Shown: piece after piece, positions 12,801-27,800 of the stretch | Numbering within the stretch: the stretch's first letter is position 1 | Layout: the number at the start of each line of letters is the position of its first letter | From: Neelides folsomi | Lineage: Eukaryota; Arthropoda; Collembola; Neelipleona; Neelidae | DNA: 64,000 bases | Reading direction: 5' to 3' | Assembly: GCA_034687125.1 (NCBI GenBank) | Contig: JAQGBZ010000030.1 | Location: 124,001-188,000 of the forward strand | The notes under the pieces: model-generated | Told to the model about the DNA's origin: nothing | Databases searched by the model: none | The model's input: only the letters and a program-made list of their open reading frames with translations | Program-made: the position numbers and the translations under genes

Positions 12801-15800
12801 GTGATAGTCACTCCTCCATGTTTAGATAGTTGAAAGCTCAGCCATTTTGACATTGGAGGTTTTAAGATGTGATTCAGTTTTTCATTTTCTCCTTTTTGCA
12901 ATGCCTCTCGCTTTTAATGATCATTGCAATAAAATGCTCATGATGCAGAACACGCCCAGACAGCCATTTAAAGCAATATTTAAAAAGCCCCTGGAATTGA
13001 AATTTTAATAATCGTTTACCTGGCATGCAGAGGCATCGGAATCCTCCACGTTCGTCCAAACACGTCCCTTCATTCTTACACGGATTCGATTCACATTCAT
13101 TGATGTTAATTTCGCATCTTGGTCCTGTGAATCCAGGCTGACAGCTGCACTTGTATGACCCAGGTGTATTAACGCACCTTCCGTTGTGCTCGCATGGTGA
13201 ACCTAAAAATGGCGAGAAAAAATGAGCGGAAAGAAGGAATAAAAAAATAAAGTCGACTAATAAACTAAACAACTAAAGTCGACTAATGAGACCAATGACA
13301 ATAATGGTATAAATAATTTAAGTATATAAGGATATTAGTCAAATGAGGTCTTTGTTTGCATAAATACCTTCAGCACACTCATCAATGTCATAGGTGCAGT
13401 TTGTTCCTTTGAACCCAGCAGGGCATGAACAAAGGTAAGAGCCGTCGATGGGACTTGTTTCGCAAATGGCTCCTTCGTGGCAAGGGTTAGAAGTACAGGC
13501 ATCGTCGAGGTGACAGAGGAGTCCAGTCTTTGTCGGAGGACACTGACAGTAAAAGCTTCCTACTCGGTCGTGACAGGTGGCTCCGTTGAGGCAAGCGGCT
13601 CCAGCACAATCGTCAATGTTTTCCGAACAGTCTGACCCCGTCCAGCCATTGACACAAATACAACTGAATCCTCCCACGGCATTGGTACAAGTCGCTCCGT
13701 TCTTGCAGACTTGTGGCCGAAGAGCACATTCGTCTATGTCCTATAAAGTCAATAAAAATAACTCGTTTTAATATTTATCACATTTTATAAAACAATGTAA
13801 TGAATATTCCATCGCATAAATTAGTTTTTTTTCACTCGTCTTATAATTTCAAATTAGAAAAAACTTTTAATTCATGTCTTATGCACAGAATTAATTTAAC
13901 TAAAGAACAAAAGGCATGATTACATGAACTGGACTCGATCATAAATTATTATTTCTTAATAACATTGACAGAGAAGAAGCTGATCAGTTTTATATTAAGC
14001 TATTAATGTAAAACGTAGTGCATACAAAACGAATATTTAATACTCCTATGTTACTTATTTATAATTCTACATACATTTTCTTTGTAAATATGACCATATT
14101 CATGTCAAGCTTGTTATATAGGCTTATATGTATAATTTATAAACTCTATACTTAACTCTTCCAGTTGGTTAAATAAATAGAAATTTTTATTTACCCACGA
14201 TGGTAAATGTAAAAATGCATTAGGAGTATGTACATAAATATATTAAATATGGAAAATTGTAGAAATATGGAAGGAGTCCAGCGGTGAGGAAGGTCAAACA
14301 AGAAGGATTTAAGGAGCGACTTACCATTTGGCAGTAGGAGCCAGTGAAAGTAGATGGGCATTGGCAAACATACTTGTTAATCCCATCGATGCAGGTGGCC
14401 CCATTTTGACATTGATTCCTCGCACAGTCGTCAATATTTTCTTGACAGTGCTTTCCTGTGAAACCTGCAAGTCAAAAAAGAATGAAATTTACAGCTCAGT
14501 CTTTTCACCCTTCCAATAAATCAAATGTTGGTAGAATACTAATACTAAACCCATATCAATACCAATCAATCAAAACATTTACATTTAAACCATTAACTCT
14601 CCATAATAAAAGACAGGATTAAAAGACAAGTCATGTTTCAGCCATCAATTTATATTAATCATTTTTTCTAACACTTGCTGATTTATACAATTACTTTTAT
14701 TCAGATGAGTTTAATTGCTGAAAGCGCTCATTGTTGATGTCTTTTAGTAATCATTTAAACGGAATTGGTCTTTATTGGCACTATTTATCCAAATTGCTTA
14801 TACCTCAGTTTGAATGTTTGTTCAAAATGCTAATTTTATTGCTACTTAAATCCAGCTTTAGTAAGAAGTTTCTTCGTTCTCTATTTATTCGATAAATGGT
14901 ATATGGTATAAGTCATAAGAGATAAAAAGCTGAGTTCATCACAATGAGACTTGTTGGGATTCGGATCTCTCACGGTCTCAACTCATCATGTCATCACCAG
15001 CCTTCATCAAAGTGAAATAAGTCAACTTCCAATTGTACCAACCCCAGTAGGAACAATATGTATGAATAGCTCATACATACATTATAATATATCTGTAAGA
15101 CATCAGAAGAATAATAAAGAAAGAGGCAGATTAATCAACTGGATCGAAAGAGCGTGAGAAGGCGCACAGCGTAAGTCCAGATTTCTTATTACAGTCCACT
15201 TATTACTTTTTGACTCTTCCTAAAGGGCACTTTGTGACTCTCTCAGGGCTCCTTTTGAAACACACAATTTGTGAGATTTTAATAACATCCATGTTCCTTA
15301 AGTGCCTTTCTTTATAAGAAAAATAATCTGTCAGAGTAGATCTGAGTGAACCGCGGCGGTGAAAATGACTTTTTTGGGGCCCAGGTGAAGGGAGAGGAAG
15401 AAGATCCATGATGATGGGCCATAATTGCATATTACAAGGCACCGAAAGGGTCTCCTTGGAAGACATCATTATGCCTTAAGGGCTTCCACCTCCCAAAGGC
15501 CTCCTCTCTCCTTCCTTTCAAAATATTGAACTAGTTTATCATGCGAGGCTTTCTTGGCCTTCTCCAGTCACTCGACCCACGACGAAATGGCCGAACTTCC
15601 AAACGATGGGAAAATTCTCAAGGAGGAGAAGGAAGATTAGGGCGAGAACGGGAAGTACGCCTCGGCGCTCCCTCAATCAACCGGCCTGCCTCCAACTCTC
15701 ATACACACAAAGAAATAGTCTAGCTCAAATGAGACAGAAGAGCCAACACCTCACGTCGCCCAAGACCATTGAGCCACAATTGTCCATTACGTAACAGAGA

Positions 15801-18800
15801 AAGAAAGAGCCCCCTCACCCGGCCCGAGTAATCTAATTGTTCTCGACCCATCCCCCCTTTCATTCATTAAATATCCCATTTTTTGAGGGTCTGGTTTAGA
15901 ATTTAGACTTTTTCACATGCTCCGCCACACGCCAGTCTTATCCTCGTCATTCCTAACTCTGACTTAATCGTTTAACGCATATGATTAACCAACACTTTAC
16001 TAAACATATGTAAATTCATATGGACTTAAACAATACAATATATTGTAATACTAGGTATTTAATATGGACTCATACTCATACTAATTGTAAGTATATATAT
16101 CTACTATCTGTATATTTGTATACCTTTATAATCCTTATCTCTATAATAAGGTAATAATGAGGTAAACTAGTTTACCTCATTTAAAGGATTATAGAGATAT
16201 TTGTTAGTTCAAACACTGTTATAAATAATGGAAGTGATACACCTTTCGAAGACATTTTCTTGGGTATTCTAAAATACTACTTTGAACCTGAAACTTGTTG
16301 TGTTATGCCTTTAATTGGCTCGCTCTTTTTTAGATCACTGTCATAAATTGAAAGATTCTGACTCTGATTGCTAGGAGTTGATGCAATTAAGCAGATAGGA
16401 ATATTGAAAGGAGTAAAATATTGGTTTGATAAGGGTCTGAGTGTAGCGAGATTTGATTGGACAAGTCATAGTCGAGTGAGCAGATGAGAGCAGAGCGACC
16501 GCAAATTAAGGGGAAAATCCCTCAATCCATGTTCTTCTCGCTTCACGGATTCTCCTGCCATGCTTCTTCTCTTTCTTGCGCCTGCATCGTCCACTTCGCC
16601 CATTGTGGACCCGGAGCTTCGTTTTGTGTTGGAGCAATAATGGGGACTATTAAGAAAAAAGTTGCACCGCAGGTGGAGAAGAATCCTTTAAAAAATTCGC
16701 GTGGACATGCATACACACATGGTATCAGAATATACATAAAGATACATATCCAGAGTTGTTATCATTATTCCCATCTTCCTTCGGACTTGCTTGGACTACG
16801 AAGACTCGTCGACCCTCGGGCTTTTATTTCCCCAAGCTATCAAAATGTTCTGAGGTTCACAAACAGAGGCTTCCAACTTCTGATTAACCTTATCATATGC
16901 AAATGACTTCTTAGGTCTCAAATTGGCACTTTGCAAAAAGGGTTCTTAAACGTATGGTATAACAATACTTTTGTTGTACTAACTTCTAAGTCTTTTTCTT
17001 TAACCTTTTATTTATACAAATATATCTGCATTTATATTGTTCTATGTGTACAGAGTGTACATTTCATATCACGATTGCTTGAAGCCATCCAGATCCTCAT
17101 CATTATCATTAGTGGGCATAATAATGCTGGTCAGAAGAGAGCATTCAAAAAAACTAATAAGATATCGATGAGATTCTCATAAGAAAACCCAACTTTTATG
17201 CATAATGGATATGGGGAGGTTCTTAAGTAAACTTTTCACTTAAAATATTTTAAAGAAGCTTCTGCAACTCCCAAGTCTCAATTCTCTTGGGATTAAAATG
17301 GTAATTAAGCAGTCTGAGAGCTTAACACAATCCGTCTCAATTTATAATATACAAATCATGTAATTTGAGGAAAACTCTCGTACAATAAAATGTAATGCCC
17401 GTGACGTCAATTTGTTCATATACTCCAACACTCGTTCAAATTGAATGTTTAATCCTTATTGCCAATCATTAGCATTTTTAACCATTTAAAAGGAATTTCC
17501 TGAAGGAGGATTCTGCTCAACAGGCTTAAACTATCCTTAGTATAGTAGCAATCTTACAATTAATGTGAATAAATTCCTAAAGAGTAATTATCGTTGCTCA
17601 ATTGACAGAATTGGAGATTTTTTCATTGGAGCTATCGTAATCATCTTTGTTGTATTCGTCCTTACGAAGCACATTGATCGGGAATGAAATCAAGATCACA
17701 CACTGCGAGTGAGTGTTAAGTGTAAATGAGGTGAAATAGAAAGGATGGGAAAAAATTCCATCCTGTGGTTTTAAATTTAACATGTGAGCTTCTATACGAG
17801 AGTAATAATATCAATGTATAAATGTATTATTTCCGTTCATATTCATACCAAATGACATCAGCAATAATGTATCTTAAAGGCGTAATCCTCTTCAATCCAA
17901 ATAAGGAATTTCTTATTCATAAAAAATATAAATATCATGACATTGACTAATATTCTGGGAATAATCTTTTGTTTTCTGAAGACGTCTGAATAAAAGGTAA
18001 ATCGGAATTTTCAAATGGGTTTTTGTGGCTTCAGTTGAATCTCACACTTTTGATAATCAAAATAATAAGCATCATGGCTCATAAATTGACTGACGTCTTT
18101 TCAATATTCATATCCCAGGAATATTCATAAAATAATTCTGATTTAAACGTGTCTTTTGCATAATATTATGTATAAATAAAATACGAATTTTACAAATATG
18201 ATTTTTTACAAATAAAGAATAATTATTTAAAGACCTTACCTTTTGGACAGTTACACTCATAGCTGAGATCTCCGGTTTTTCTGCATTGACCTCCATTTTG
18301 ACACGGCGATGGTTGACATGGAACAAAGCGACTTTCGCAACGTTGACCAGTGAACCCTTCCAAGCATTTGCACCTGCGACAACAAAAGACGATCATAATT
18401 AAGAGAGGGCCGTAAATCTGTCAATTTGACTTTTATGCTCTAAAGTATTCCTCTAGGAATTCAACAATAAAAAATCTTTATGTATTTTATATCCTTCTTC
18501 AATAGAAGTTTGAGAGTCGTGATGTGATTGCTTCTTTATAAAGGCCATTTCATTCCCATGCTCATTCCTTCCTCATAGACATTATTTTTATTTACCTTTC
18601 TACCTCTGGCTATTTGCAAGACTCATTTCTCGGTCTCAACTTGGACTCCACAAGAAGAAGAAAAAAAGGAATAAGTGTGCAATGCCACAAGTCTGAATTG
18701 TATGCTCCAGTGCCATTGAGATATTATATGACAATTGCATAATAGCTCACACCATCAATTCTTATTTTTGGTATACGTGCCTCACTATTAGACACTATCT

Positions 18801-21800
18801 GAAATTAACTATAATATTACTATATGCATTATAATGACGAGTTTTAGCTATAAACTATAATGATAAAATTATAATGCTCATTTAGCTTGTTTATAATCCA
18901 TTATGTATAAAGGGTAGAGAAAATAGAGATAGAGCCATCTTAATGTCTTTTTGTAGTAGCAGGAGTGGGAAAGATAAAAATCTTATTAATGGATTTTGAT
19001 TAGCCGATTGAATGGAAAAGGGTCATTCCTCTCATAATCTATGCAATCCAGAAGCAGATTATCTCCATGTCCCTTGTCTTCAATCTCGTCTTTTCAAATA
19101 AGGCTGGAGGGTAGTGGGAGTTGATGTGGAGAGAAAGTTACTTAATATACAAATACACATACTTGTACTGATATCTGTGCAACCCAGCACTCCTGTATTT
19201 TAGAAATGTGACTTGCCACTTTCCATGCTACTTCATACAAGACAGATTCATTTAAGAATCCATACTTAAACATACAGATCATCTGAATTGAATAAAAAAG
19301 ATAAGAAGGTTTTGAAGAAAATTCGATGTTGACAAACCCAAATAATACGAAGGTGAGTTTGTATGCTTGGACCTTCTTCGACTGGTTTCTCCTACAAGTA
19401 TTTAATCCGATGCTGGAAGATAAGAAGATGTAAAAGCATCAGTGGCGAGTTGTAGATATAAAGAAATTCCACTCTTCCTTGTTCTAAGCCCTGTAGCCAT
19501 TTTGTTCAAAACCCGTGAGGAGCTCCTGAGCCAAGGGAAGAGTATAAAGTAGTAATACTAATCATGTAGAGGCGCCATGGCCGGCAAAGTCAGCAAGAAA
19601 TAGGCTGAACCATTTCAGGAGCCTTAATCGACTCCCATTCATTAGCTCATCTCCAAGATGAGGTTCTGGTCGTCGGAATGGAGTTCCTATACAAGACACC
19701 TTTTTTTCCTTCCCTTCATCTCCCTCACGATCTTCATCTCTCCACAAAGGCTCCCAAAGACGGATTGTTTCTTGAAAGCTTATTAATGAGCTCTCATTGT
19801 CTCACTTCCGAATAATAGGAAGAAGCCGCAAAGAAAAAGTCACTTCGCATTTCCAACCGGAAAACTTTTCCTATTATCCTCTTCAACTTTAATTTGGCTT
19901 GAAAACGGAGAAATTGCCTAATATTGAACAAGTAATGGACTTGGGTAAGTAGCGTCCATTTTCATAAAGTTATGAAACTTTCATGTCGATACCTAAATAC
20001 TTTAAGTGCTTTTTTCAGTCAATAAAACCCTTATTTAAAGGCCATGTTCAATTCCGTGCCTAAGAAGGTGCGAAGATTAGAGCCGTGCACGTTGTGAGTT
20101 AAATGGATTTTTCTCATTAAGACTATAAATTGAGGAACGTTAATCCCAGGTGGTAGTCGTCAGACTTTATAGAGGTATGTGTAAATATTATATGGTTATT
20201 AAGGAGGAAGTATGTAATTACTACAGGTCCTTGATGTTGGTGGTCTCAAATCCAATTACACATGAAGGGATTTTAACAAGGTGAAAGAATGGACATTTTT
20301 CTCCTTCAGCCGTGAACTCCGTGAACTCCATGGGCCATCAGAAGTCGGCTCGCTTCACTTCTCTCCAACCAACCCTTCACCGGTCCACTTAAATTCAAAT
20401 CTATGTTGACCATTCCCACATGTCTCTTTAATTCCAAACCCAAAGGATCTTTAATTTATTTACTACTAGTAAATATTCAAACTAATAGTTAAGTTTAACT
20501 TCTCACTATCTCACCATTACGCTACTTTTTGTAAATAAAATTGTATATAAAGTAAAATAATTAAAATCTTTCATTTTGAATATAAATTAAACAAAAGATA
20601 GAAAATTAGAAAAATGAAATATTCAAAAGAACCATTTTGACAAAGAATAGGAAAACGCAACAGAGGTTAGAACAGTAAAACTCTTTTTCTCTTAATGATT
20701 TGGACAAAGCCTGTTGGTCTCGTTCCTAACATTAATATTTTCACCCTATGTATTTTATGTGGAGTATGAGACGGATAAGCGAAAGGGAATCAAGGGATGT
20801 AGAGGAGTCAAATGGGCGGACGGACCATTAGAAATATGAACACTATAATTACATGGAAGGAATATAGGACCATTAAACATCAACATCTGCATTCAATACG
20901 AAGTGAAAGACATGTATTTAATGGTGCATCTTCAGAAGCTGCATATGATACACACTTGGAAATTTTTCATCTTTATTACAAAGACCAACTTATAATTTTC
21001 TCCCGTCTTTCTTGTGTTTTATGGCTTATAATACAGAAGCTGAAAAATTACAACTCAATTTTAGTAATTGACTCATTTTGTTAAAAAAAATTCTCCCAGC
21101 TTCCTTTTACAAAAACGCAAATGTCAAGTCAAACGCAAGTTTTTAAGTCATCGACAGTTGAGTTGAGTGATTTAAAAAATATATGTAAGATGAATGTAAA
21201 AAATGAACGTAATTGGGAAGTGATGTGTAAAAGTGAAAGAACATTGTTGGAATTGAAAGAGCGGATGATTAACATTTCATGAATTTTCAATGCCATATGG
21301 GTTAAATGAGGAGGACCAAAGTAAAATAACGGCCGAACTCAAATGATATTCCCGACACGTGCTCTTTTATCATCTCTGAACGAAGGTATTGTATGGAAGT
21401 GCGTATAAATACATTGATGATGATGAAGGGATGTTATTCCGAAAGGGGGATGATCAGACGGCAGAGAGGTCCAGAGGACCAACCAGGGACCTTATGTAGA
21501 TATAAGGGCCAAGATAGGGGAACTTTGGGGTACCTTCATTCATTGTGCTTACGTCTCGGCAAATTATTTGGGATTGGGCCTTCTTCAAAAGATCGATCCT
21601 TCTCCCAAACAATGGAGGGCTATTCAGTTGACTATAAAGGCCAAAGGACTCGGGTTCCACCAGACCAATTTTTTCAGATATTGTGTCCTAGCTATAGGCG
21701 GTAGATTTGAGACCAATTTAGGGGAAATAATCAAAAATTGGTGGGGGAATTGTGGCTATGATTAAGATACAAAATTATAAACTTTCCCAAGTTTAAATTT

Positions 21801-24800
21801 TCTCAACAGTCACATCGAACATTTAACAAATGGCTCAAATAAGAGAAGATCAATCAATGAAAATAATTGAACCGTATGTAATAAATACATTGAGAATTGA
21901 TAACATTGAGAAACGTTCAGACCGTGGAACCCAAACATCATCCAATCCTAATCTTATTAACGCGGTTGAAGAGCCGATAAACAATTCCCGTCGGAAGTGA
22001 TGAACATTTTCGAGCTTTTCCAATGAAGTGTCACGGAGGCTCGTCCTCTCCCACACTCGGGGCGGTTGGCCGGAAGCTCCATTATTAAACTCCTGATAAT
22101 GGGAAGATTCTCCCCTTCCTTCTTCTTATTTTAAAGATGAAGGAAACACTCGAATGATTTATAAGAAAACAACCTTGATTTAAACACGCTACTATGATGC
22201 TTTGTCTACTATTGAGTTTTAATTGATTAACTATTTAGTTTATTAATGTAAATGATTATTAACACTTATTTAATAAATATAAAATTCATAATTGAAACAA
22301 CTTTGAAAAATGTAAATGTTTAATCGCTTTGCGGCTCAATTATACTCAACCTTGTAATTGTTACCACCGTTTTGATTTATGAGACATGTGCCGACGATGA
22401 AGAATTATTAGGGAAAAGATGACCATAGTTATTTTCCTCATATAATTGATGTTCTAAGCCCCGGATGAAACTATTTTATTTTGGATAAGCTCCGACTTTC
22501 GTTCCGGTCGATACAGAAATTGGTCTTGAATGGACTCGCAGGGTGAGGGAAATGAAGAGAATCTTCCCTCAGCCGCTTGAAGGTCTCATCTGTCAGAAGC
22601 ACCTGGAAACGGGCAGGTGTGGTTTGGTTCTCGTTCTCCGAGTTGAACCTCAGAGCACATCAAGAAAAGATCCAAGGGAGGAATCGAGGAGGGTGATGGA
22701 GGAAGGGAAGGAGCAGAGACTTCTTTGTTCGACCCTCCATTACGATCGCCTCTTTCTAATAGACCTAGGACCGGTAACGCGTCGAGACAGGGAGGGGAGT
22801 CCGCCGTCTCTCCCTGCCTTAACCACGTAGCTCAACTCAACATGTCTCAATGTGATTTGGGAGGTAAGGAATGTAACCACTCCATATGTGGACGGATTTA
22901 AGGCGGCCGAGACCCTTCAATGGATCAAGCCCACCATGTCCACAACCCAAAACCCTGTCCCCTACAAACTCTTAGCTCTTGTGAAATTGGGTTCAAAATT
23001 ACAAAACGTCATACTTAAAGCCAATATAAAATACGAGCTACTACATGTATGATATATTATAGGTATGGACGTATGGATGATGAATCGGTGAATTCCCTCA
23101 AGAGGATCAAATCTCGAAATCTTCAACCCTACAGTTATTTTAAATGGATGAGGTTTCTAACAAAGTCAAAGTTAAACGGAAAAATATATTTATGTTTAAA
23201 TGCAATGGTTTGACATGGCGGAACCTTAAACCTTCCTCAAACTAATTTAAATTCATTTATGCTTTCTCATAAACGGAGATTGTTCCTTACTTGTAAGATC
23301 CATAGACGTTCTGGCACGTGCCGTGGATGCATGCATCCTTCGAACTGCATTCGTCAATGTCTTGAAGGCAATTGTCCCCTGTGAATCCATCATCGCAGAC
23401 ACATTGGTATCCTCTTGATGTGTCTTCAGGAATACATTTAGCATCGTTTTTACACGGGTTTGATCCGTTAATGGTGCAATGGTCGACATGTTCACAGTTT
23501 TCTCCGCGGTGGCCAGGAAAGCAGGAACAGGAGTAGTTGGAGATTGAGCTCAACTTGCAAGCTCCGTTTAGACACGGAGACGACTGGCAAGGATTAGGAA
23601 GTTCCAACTCACAGAATGTCGACGTATATCCGACCGGGCAAAGACACCGGAATGTTGGAGCCTGAAAGGCGTTGGTTGTAGGAACACAAGTTCCGCCATG
23701 TTCACATCGTTTTTGAGATGAAGAATGGCAAGGATTGGTATACTGGCAATATTCTCCTACGAATGATGAAGGGCATCTGAAATTAAGAAAAAATTAATAT
23801 TACTATTTTGCAATTATCGCCAATAATTCAATAATTTATCATTGATCATTTGCATTATTAAATTGCTTTGCTTTGCTTAAATAAAGTGGGCACTATTTAG
23901 AGAGTTATTTAGATTTTGAATTGAAGATTTAAATTGGAATTTGGAATGTTTGAAGGTGAAAAGGATAGACAAGTTGCATGGAAAGGAAAGGGACGAGGAG
24001 CTTCCTCAGCATGAATGATTAGACCGAAGATTAGAATCTCAATTCAAGCGTTTAAAAAGGCAAATGAAATATGAGAATCTCTTAAAATCAGGAAGACACT
24101 TTGGAACCTCAATGGTTCTCTCCTCACAAAAAGATCCATCATTTCTCCAGCAGGCGGGCCAATAAGCCATAATTTTCTCTTTGAGATGACCAAAACGTGA
24201 GTTTATGCTTGAGAACGAGGAAATCTATTCTTCCTTTATGATTCTCCTGGCTCTGGATTCCACCTTCTTCTCCACAAGGCGTAAATGCCTTTAATGCTTT
24301 ACATCTTACAGGAGAAGGGATTAAGAGGGGAAGAAAGATTTAGCAGGTAAATAAGCACCAAGATTGAATCATAGCCTCGTAAACATTTTCAATTCCGGCT
24401 CCCTTATTTTCATCTATTATTATCGTTTGCTCCCATGATTGTAATCAGAAAATTGTAACCCGAGTCATCCCAGCTCTACATAAAGGTGTGAACAGTTACA
24501 ATTGATCATGAGTTATGAATTAAACACCATTTTTATCGATGTAATATTTCATCAGTTTAAATTCAAAATCCAAACGAGAGCAAAATGTAAATAAGTCAAA
24601 ATCTGAATGTATTGAAGGCTTCAATTTAATGGCTCCAATTTGCACTCCAACTAACCTAACAATTTGAACCGAAAGGTCACAGCGGAAGGAATAAAAGGGT
24701 TTAACATTGATTTTATACGAAATTAAAAGGTATCGTTTGACAATTATGCATCGTGGATCGTGCGGTCAATGAAGTGTCATATGGGTAGACAAAAAGAGAA

Positions 24801-27800
24801 TTGACTCGTCATCCCTCACTGAAATGGAGAGCGTAATCTGTGTATGTATTATAGATAGAACTGAAGGGTGTTAAGCGAAAAGGGCCAAACCGTGGGAATT
24901 GAGCCCAGATTGGAGCGGGCGAGCAGGAAAAGGGGCGAACATATTTGAACATAAGGAGACGATTTTGTCTCTCCATTATTAGCCCCTATTCATTCATTAT
25001 CTCCCAAAGGAGAGGGCATTATGAGGTCGTGCGTCCGGTTGCGGTTTCTGCCTTCTAAGCTCCCACTCGATTACAAGGGTCAAATCTCTAATGAATTTTT
25101 GGCACTATATTGAGACCTTTTAATATTAACTCATCATCTCTCTCTGATTCTTTGAATCTTCCATCCCTCATCCCCATCCTTTCCCTAATAACGAACAAAT
25201 GTCGAGTCTTCTCACTACAATCATCAATTTGCGGTCGAATCCGCTCCAACCGTGGGATCCAACAAAACCAAAGAACACTTGATAATTTTTTATATTGTCT
25301 TGAGTATTTCCGCAGAACATCTTTCAAAAATTTGTATACCAATACACATCTCACTTGCTCATTTGTTGTATTTGTATTTACTATAATACAAATATTGTCA
25401 CATTATAAATAATACATAACATATTGTAGTTTCATAGTAAGATTATCTGCATTAAATGAGATTTACAACTCATGTGTAAACGTTTTGTGTATAAATATTT
25501 TTGTGATTAATTTTATCAAATAAAATTGTCTTGCATGTTTTAGCACGAATTTGTTTCATTTAATCCTGCAAACTCAATTAGTGAAGCTGTTATAAAGTTA
25601 ATAAATAAATAAAATTATGAAAGGGATAGTTCTTTAAATTAATTTGCGTTTAAAAAACAATTAGAAGGGATTATGTGTTTGGTAAGTTAGTGAAAGGAAA
25701 CTGTCACTTAAACCGTAACTTTTCTAATATCATGTTAACGCAATTTAACGGTTAAGCGCTCATCCTTCCTTAATCTCTGCCGTGCGATCCTCATGGGTGC
25801 TCTTTGAGAACCGTCATGAGCATTTATGTACTAAATGTCGAGAGATAAGAGAAAGATGATGTGTGTGGATGTTATAAAATCTCCAGTTTATTTTCCTTCT
25901 GACTTGAGCTGCTTATTGCTGGATCTTTACTTTATCCGAGTTACAATGTTAGAATGTCTTGGTGCATTGGGAGTTCTTGTTCTCCGTCACTCATTCCCCA
26001 AGTGGTTTATCTTTTATGAAAAGAGGAGAGAACAGGGTTTATGAAGTACGACCAGATTCGATTACAATATGCTGATGCCATAATCTCTTATCTCATCGTG
26101 TCACAGATGAGGCGTTATATTTACTTTAATACCAGCCCTGTTGGTCTCGTGATAAGAACTGAAGAGTTCCTTGTTCAGTGGAGAAAGAATAAATGGGACC
26201 ATTTATCATCCCAAATTGAACCATCAATTCAATGAATGAAAAACGAAAGAATGACAATGAGATAATTTTGGTAAATATTTAGTTTGAATAAAACTATTCA
26301 TCAAATAGGACAACTTGGATACAAAATCTGTTTAACTGTTGAATCTAATGATACTTTAAAATCTTTGTGAGAATTTTAATGGATATATTAAAAAATAAAT
26401 AAAATTTTCCTTTGTTGTCTTTTTGTTCCGTTATGTTAGTGTCAGTAAATTCTTATCTTAATATGGGAATTTAAATTATTGAGTTGATCATAAATTTTAA
26501 TGCTTTTAAAGTTCATTAGCAGCAGGGATCAATAGTTAATATTATGTTATTGAGCAACTTAAAAAGTAAAATTATTGTACAGGTTAAATATTTTGAAAGA
26601 CACAAACATTCTATTATTGATTCTGACGAGTTCTAAGCTTCTCTTATGACCTCATTCTCACATTCTTTTTAGATGATTCCCGACATGACATTCATTTAGT
26701 TAAAGTAAATTGAACATTTTAACATCTCTTCGTTTAATGTCCCATCAAGGCTTATTGATTTTCTCTTCACTTTCTTACACATCTAATCATTTTTCACAGT
26801 CAGCCTCCCATGTTTTTATGTCGAGCCATTATCAAATTCAAATAGACGTTATTTGCAAATAGTAATACTTTCCCTTCTGATCGTGAAGGGAGATTGAAGC
26901 TCACAGGTGATTAAAAATTACACTCATGTATCAACAAGTTGGGATTAAACAATTTAAATGCCAATGTAATAATTCCATCTCGATGAACTCTTCTCGTTTA
27001 TATGTCAAATAAAAAAGGCGTGTCTGGGTCCCAGGCCTTGTTTGTCAAGAGTAATGATCAACTCACTTTGCTCTTTGCAGGAGACTTGTAAAAGTCTTGC
27101 AAGGTAATTAAACTACTGAGCAAACTTTGCGTGAATACAAATTGCTAACAAGGAGCAGATACGCAGGAGAGTGAAAAGATGGTTATTTATGTGTGAACCT
27201 CATTTCAGAGTCAAATTCACACGTCATCATCAAGGAACGAAAATAAATATTCAAATTAATAATAAAATAATAATAATCTTTAAAAATAAGTTAATTGAAA
27301 TCCTCAACTTTCATCTTTCTAATGAGTTTGTTAAGGAACTTTATTTAACCCAGCACGAGCACACCTGCCAAGGAAGAATTTCGGGCAACAGGTGGTGAAC
27401 GAAGAGTCCGAAGAAGGGTTGAAGGGAAAGGAAACACACCCTTAAGGAAGCAAAGTATATACTTAACAATCTCAACCAGGATTGAAGATAGCGGAAAGAC
27501 CCAAGCAGGAGCTGGCCATCAAAACGAAGAAATAGCAAACAAGCCTCATGCCATGGAACTCGTGGAACAAACGCTATGTAAGAAACGTTACAGATCTCTT
27601 CTTCTAACAATGATTTGTAAATGAGGCCTGGAGAAGCCGACTATGAAAAAAGCCGTAATTATGTTAAACCCCCACCTTCCTTGTTTCAGCTCCCCCGACA
27701 TCCCCGACATGAAGAGTCACTTAAGAAAGCTACACATTAAGAGCACGAAGAAAAAGTATTGTAACCTCTATGACCATTAAATCGAAATGGCTGTAGGTCA

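Noticed and set aside
13577-14519. Plus-strand frames at 13577-13771 and 14328-14519
   Set aside because: These are antisense shadows of the Notch EGF exons.
16484-16906. 140-codon plus-strand open frame with several cysteines
   Set aside because: The cysteine spacing fits no EGF or other disulfide domain, and it is antisense to Notch with no flanking exon signals.
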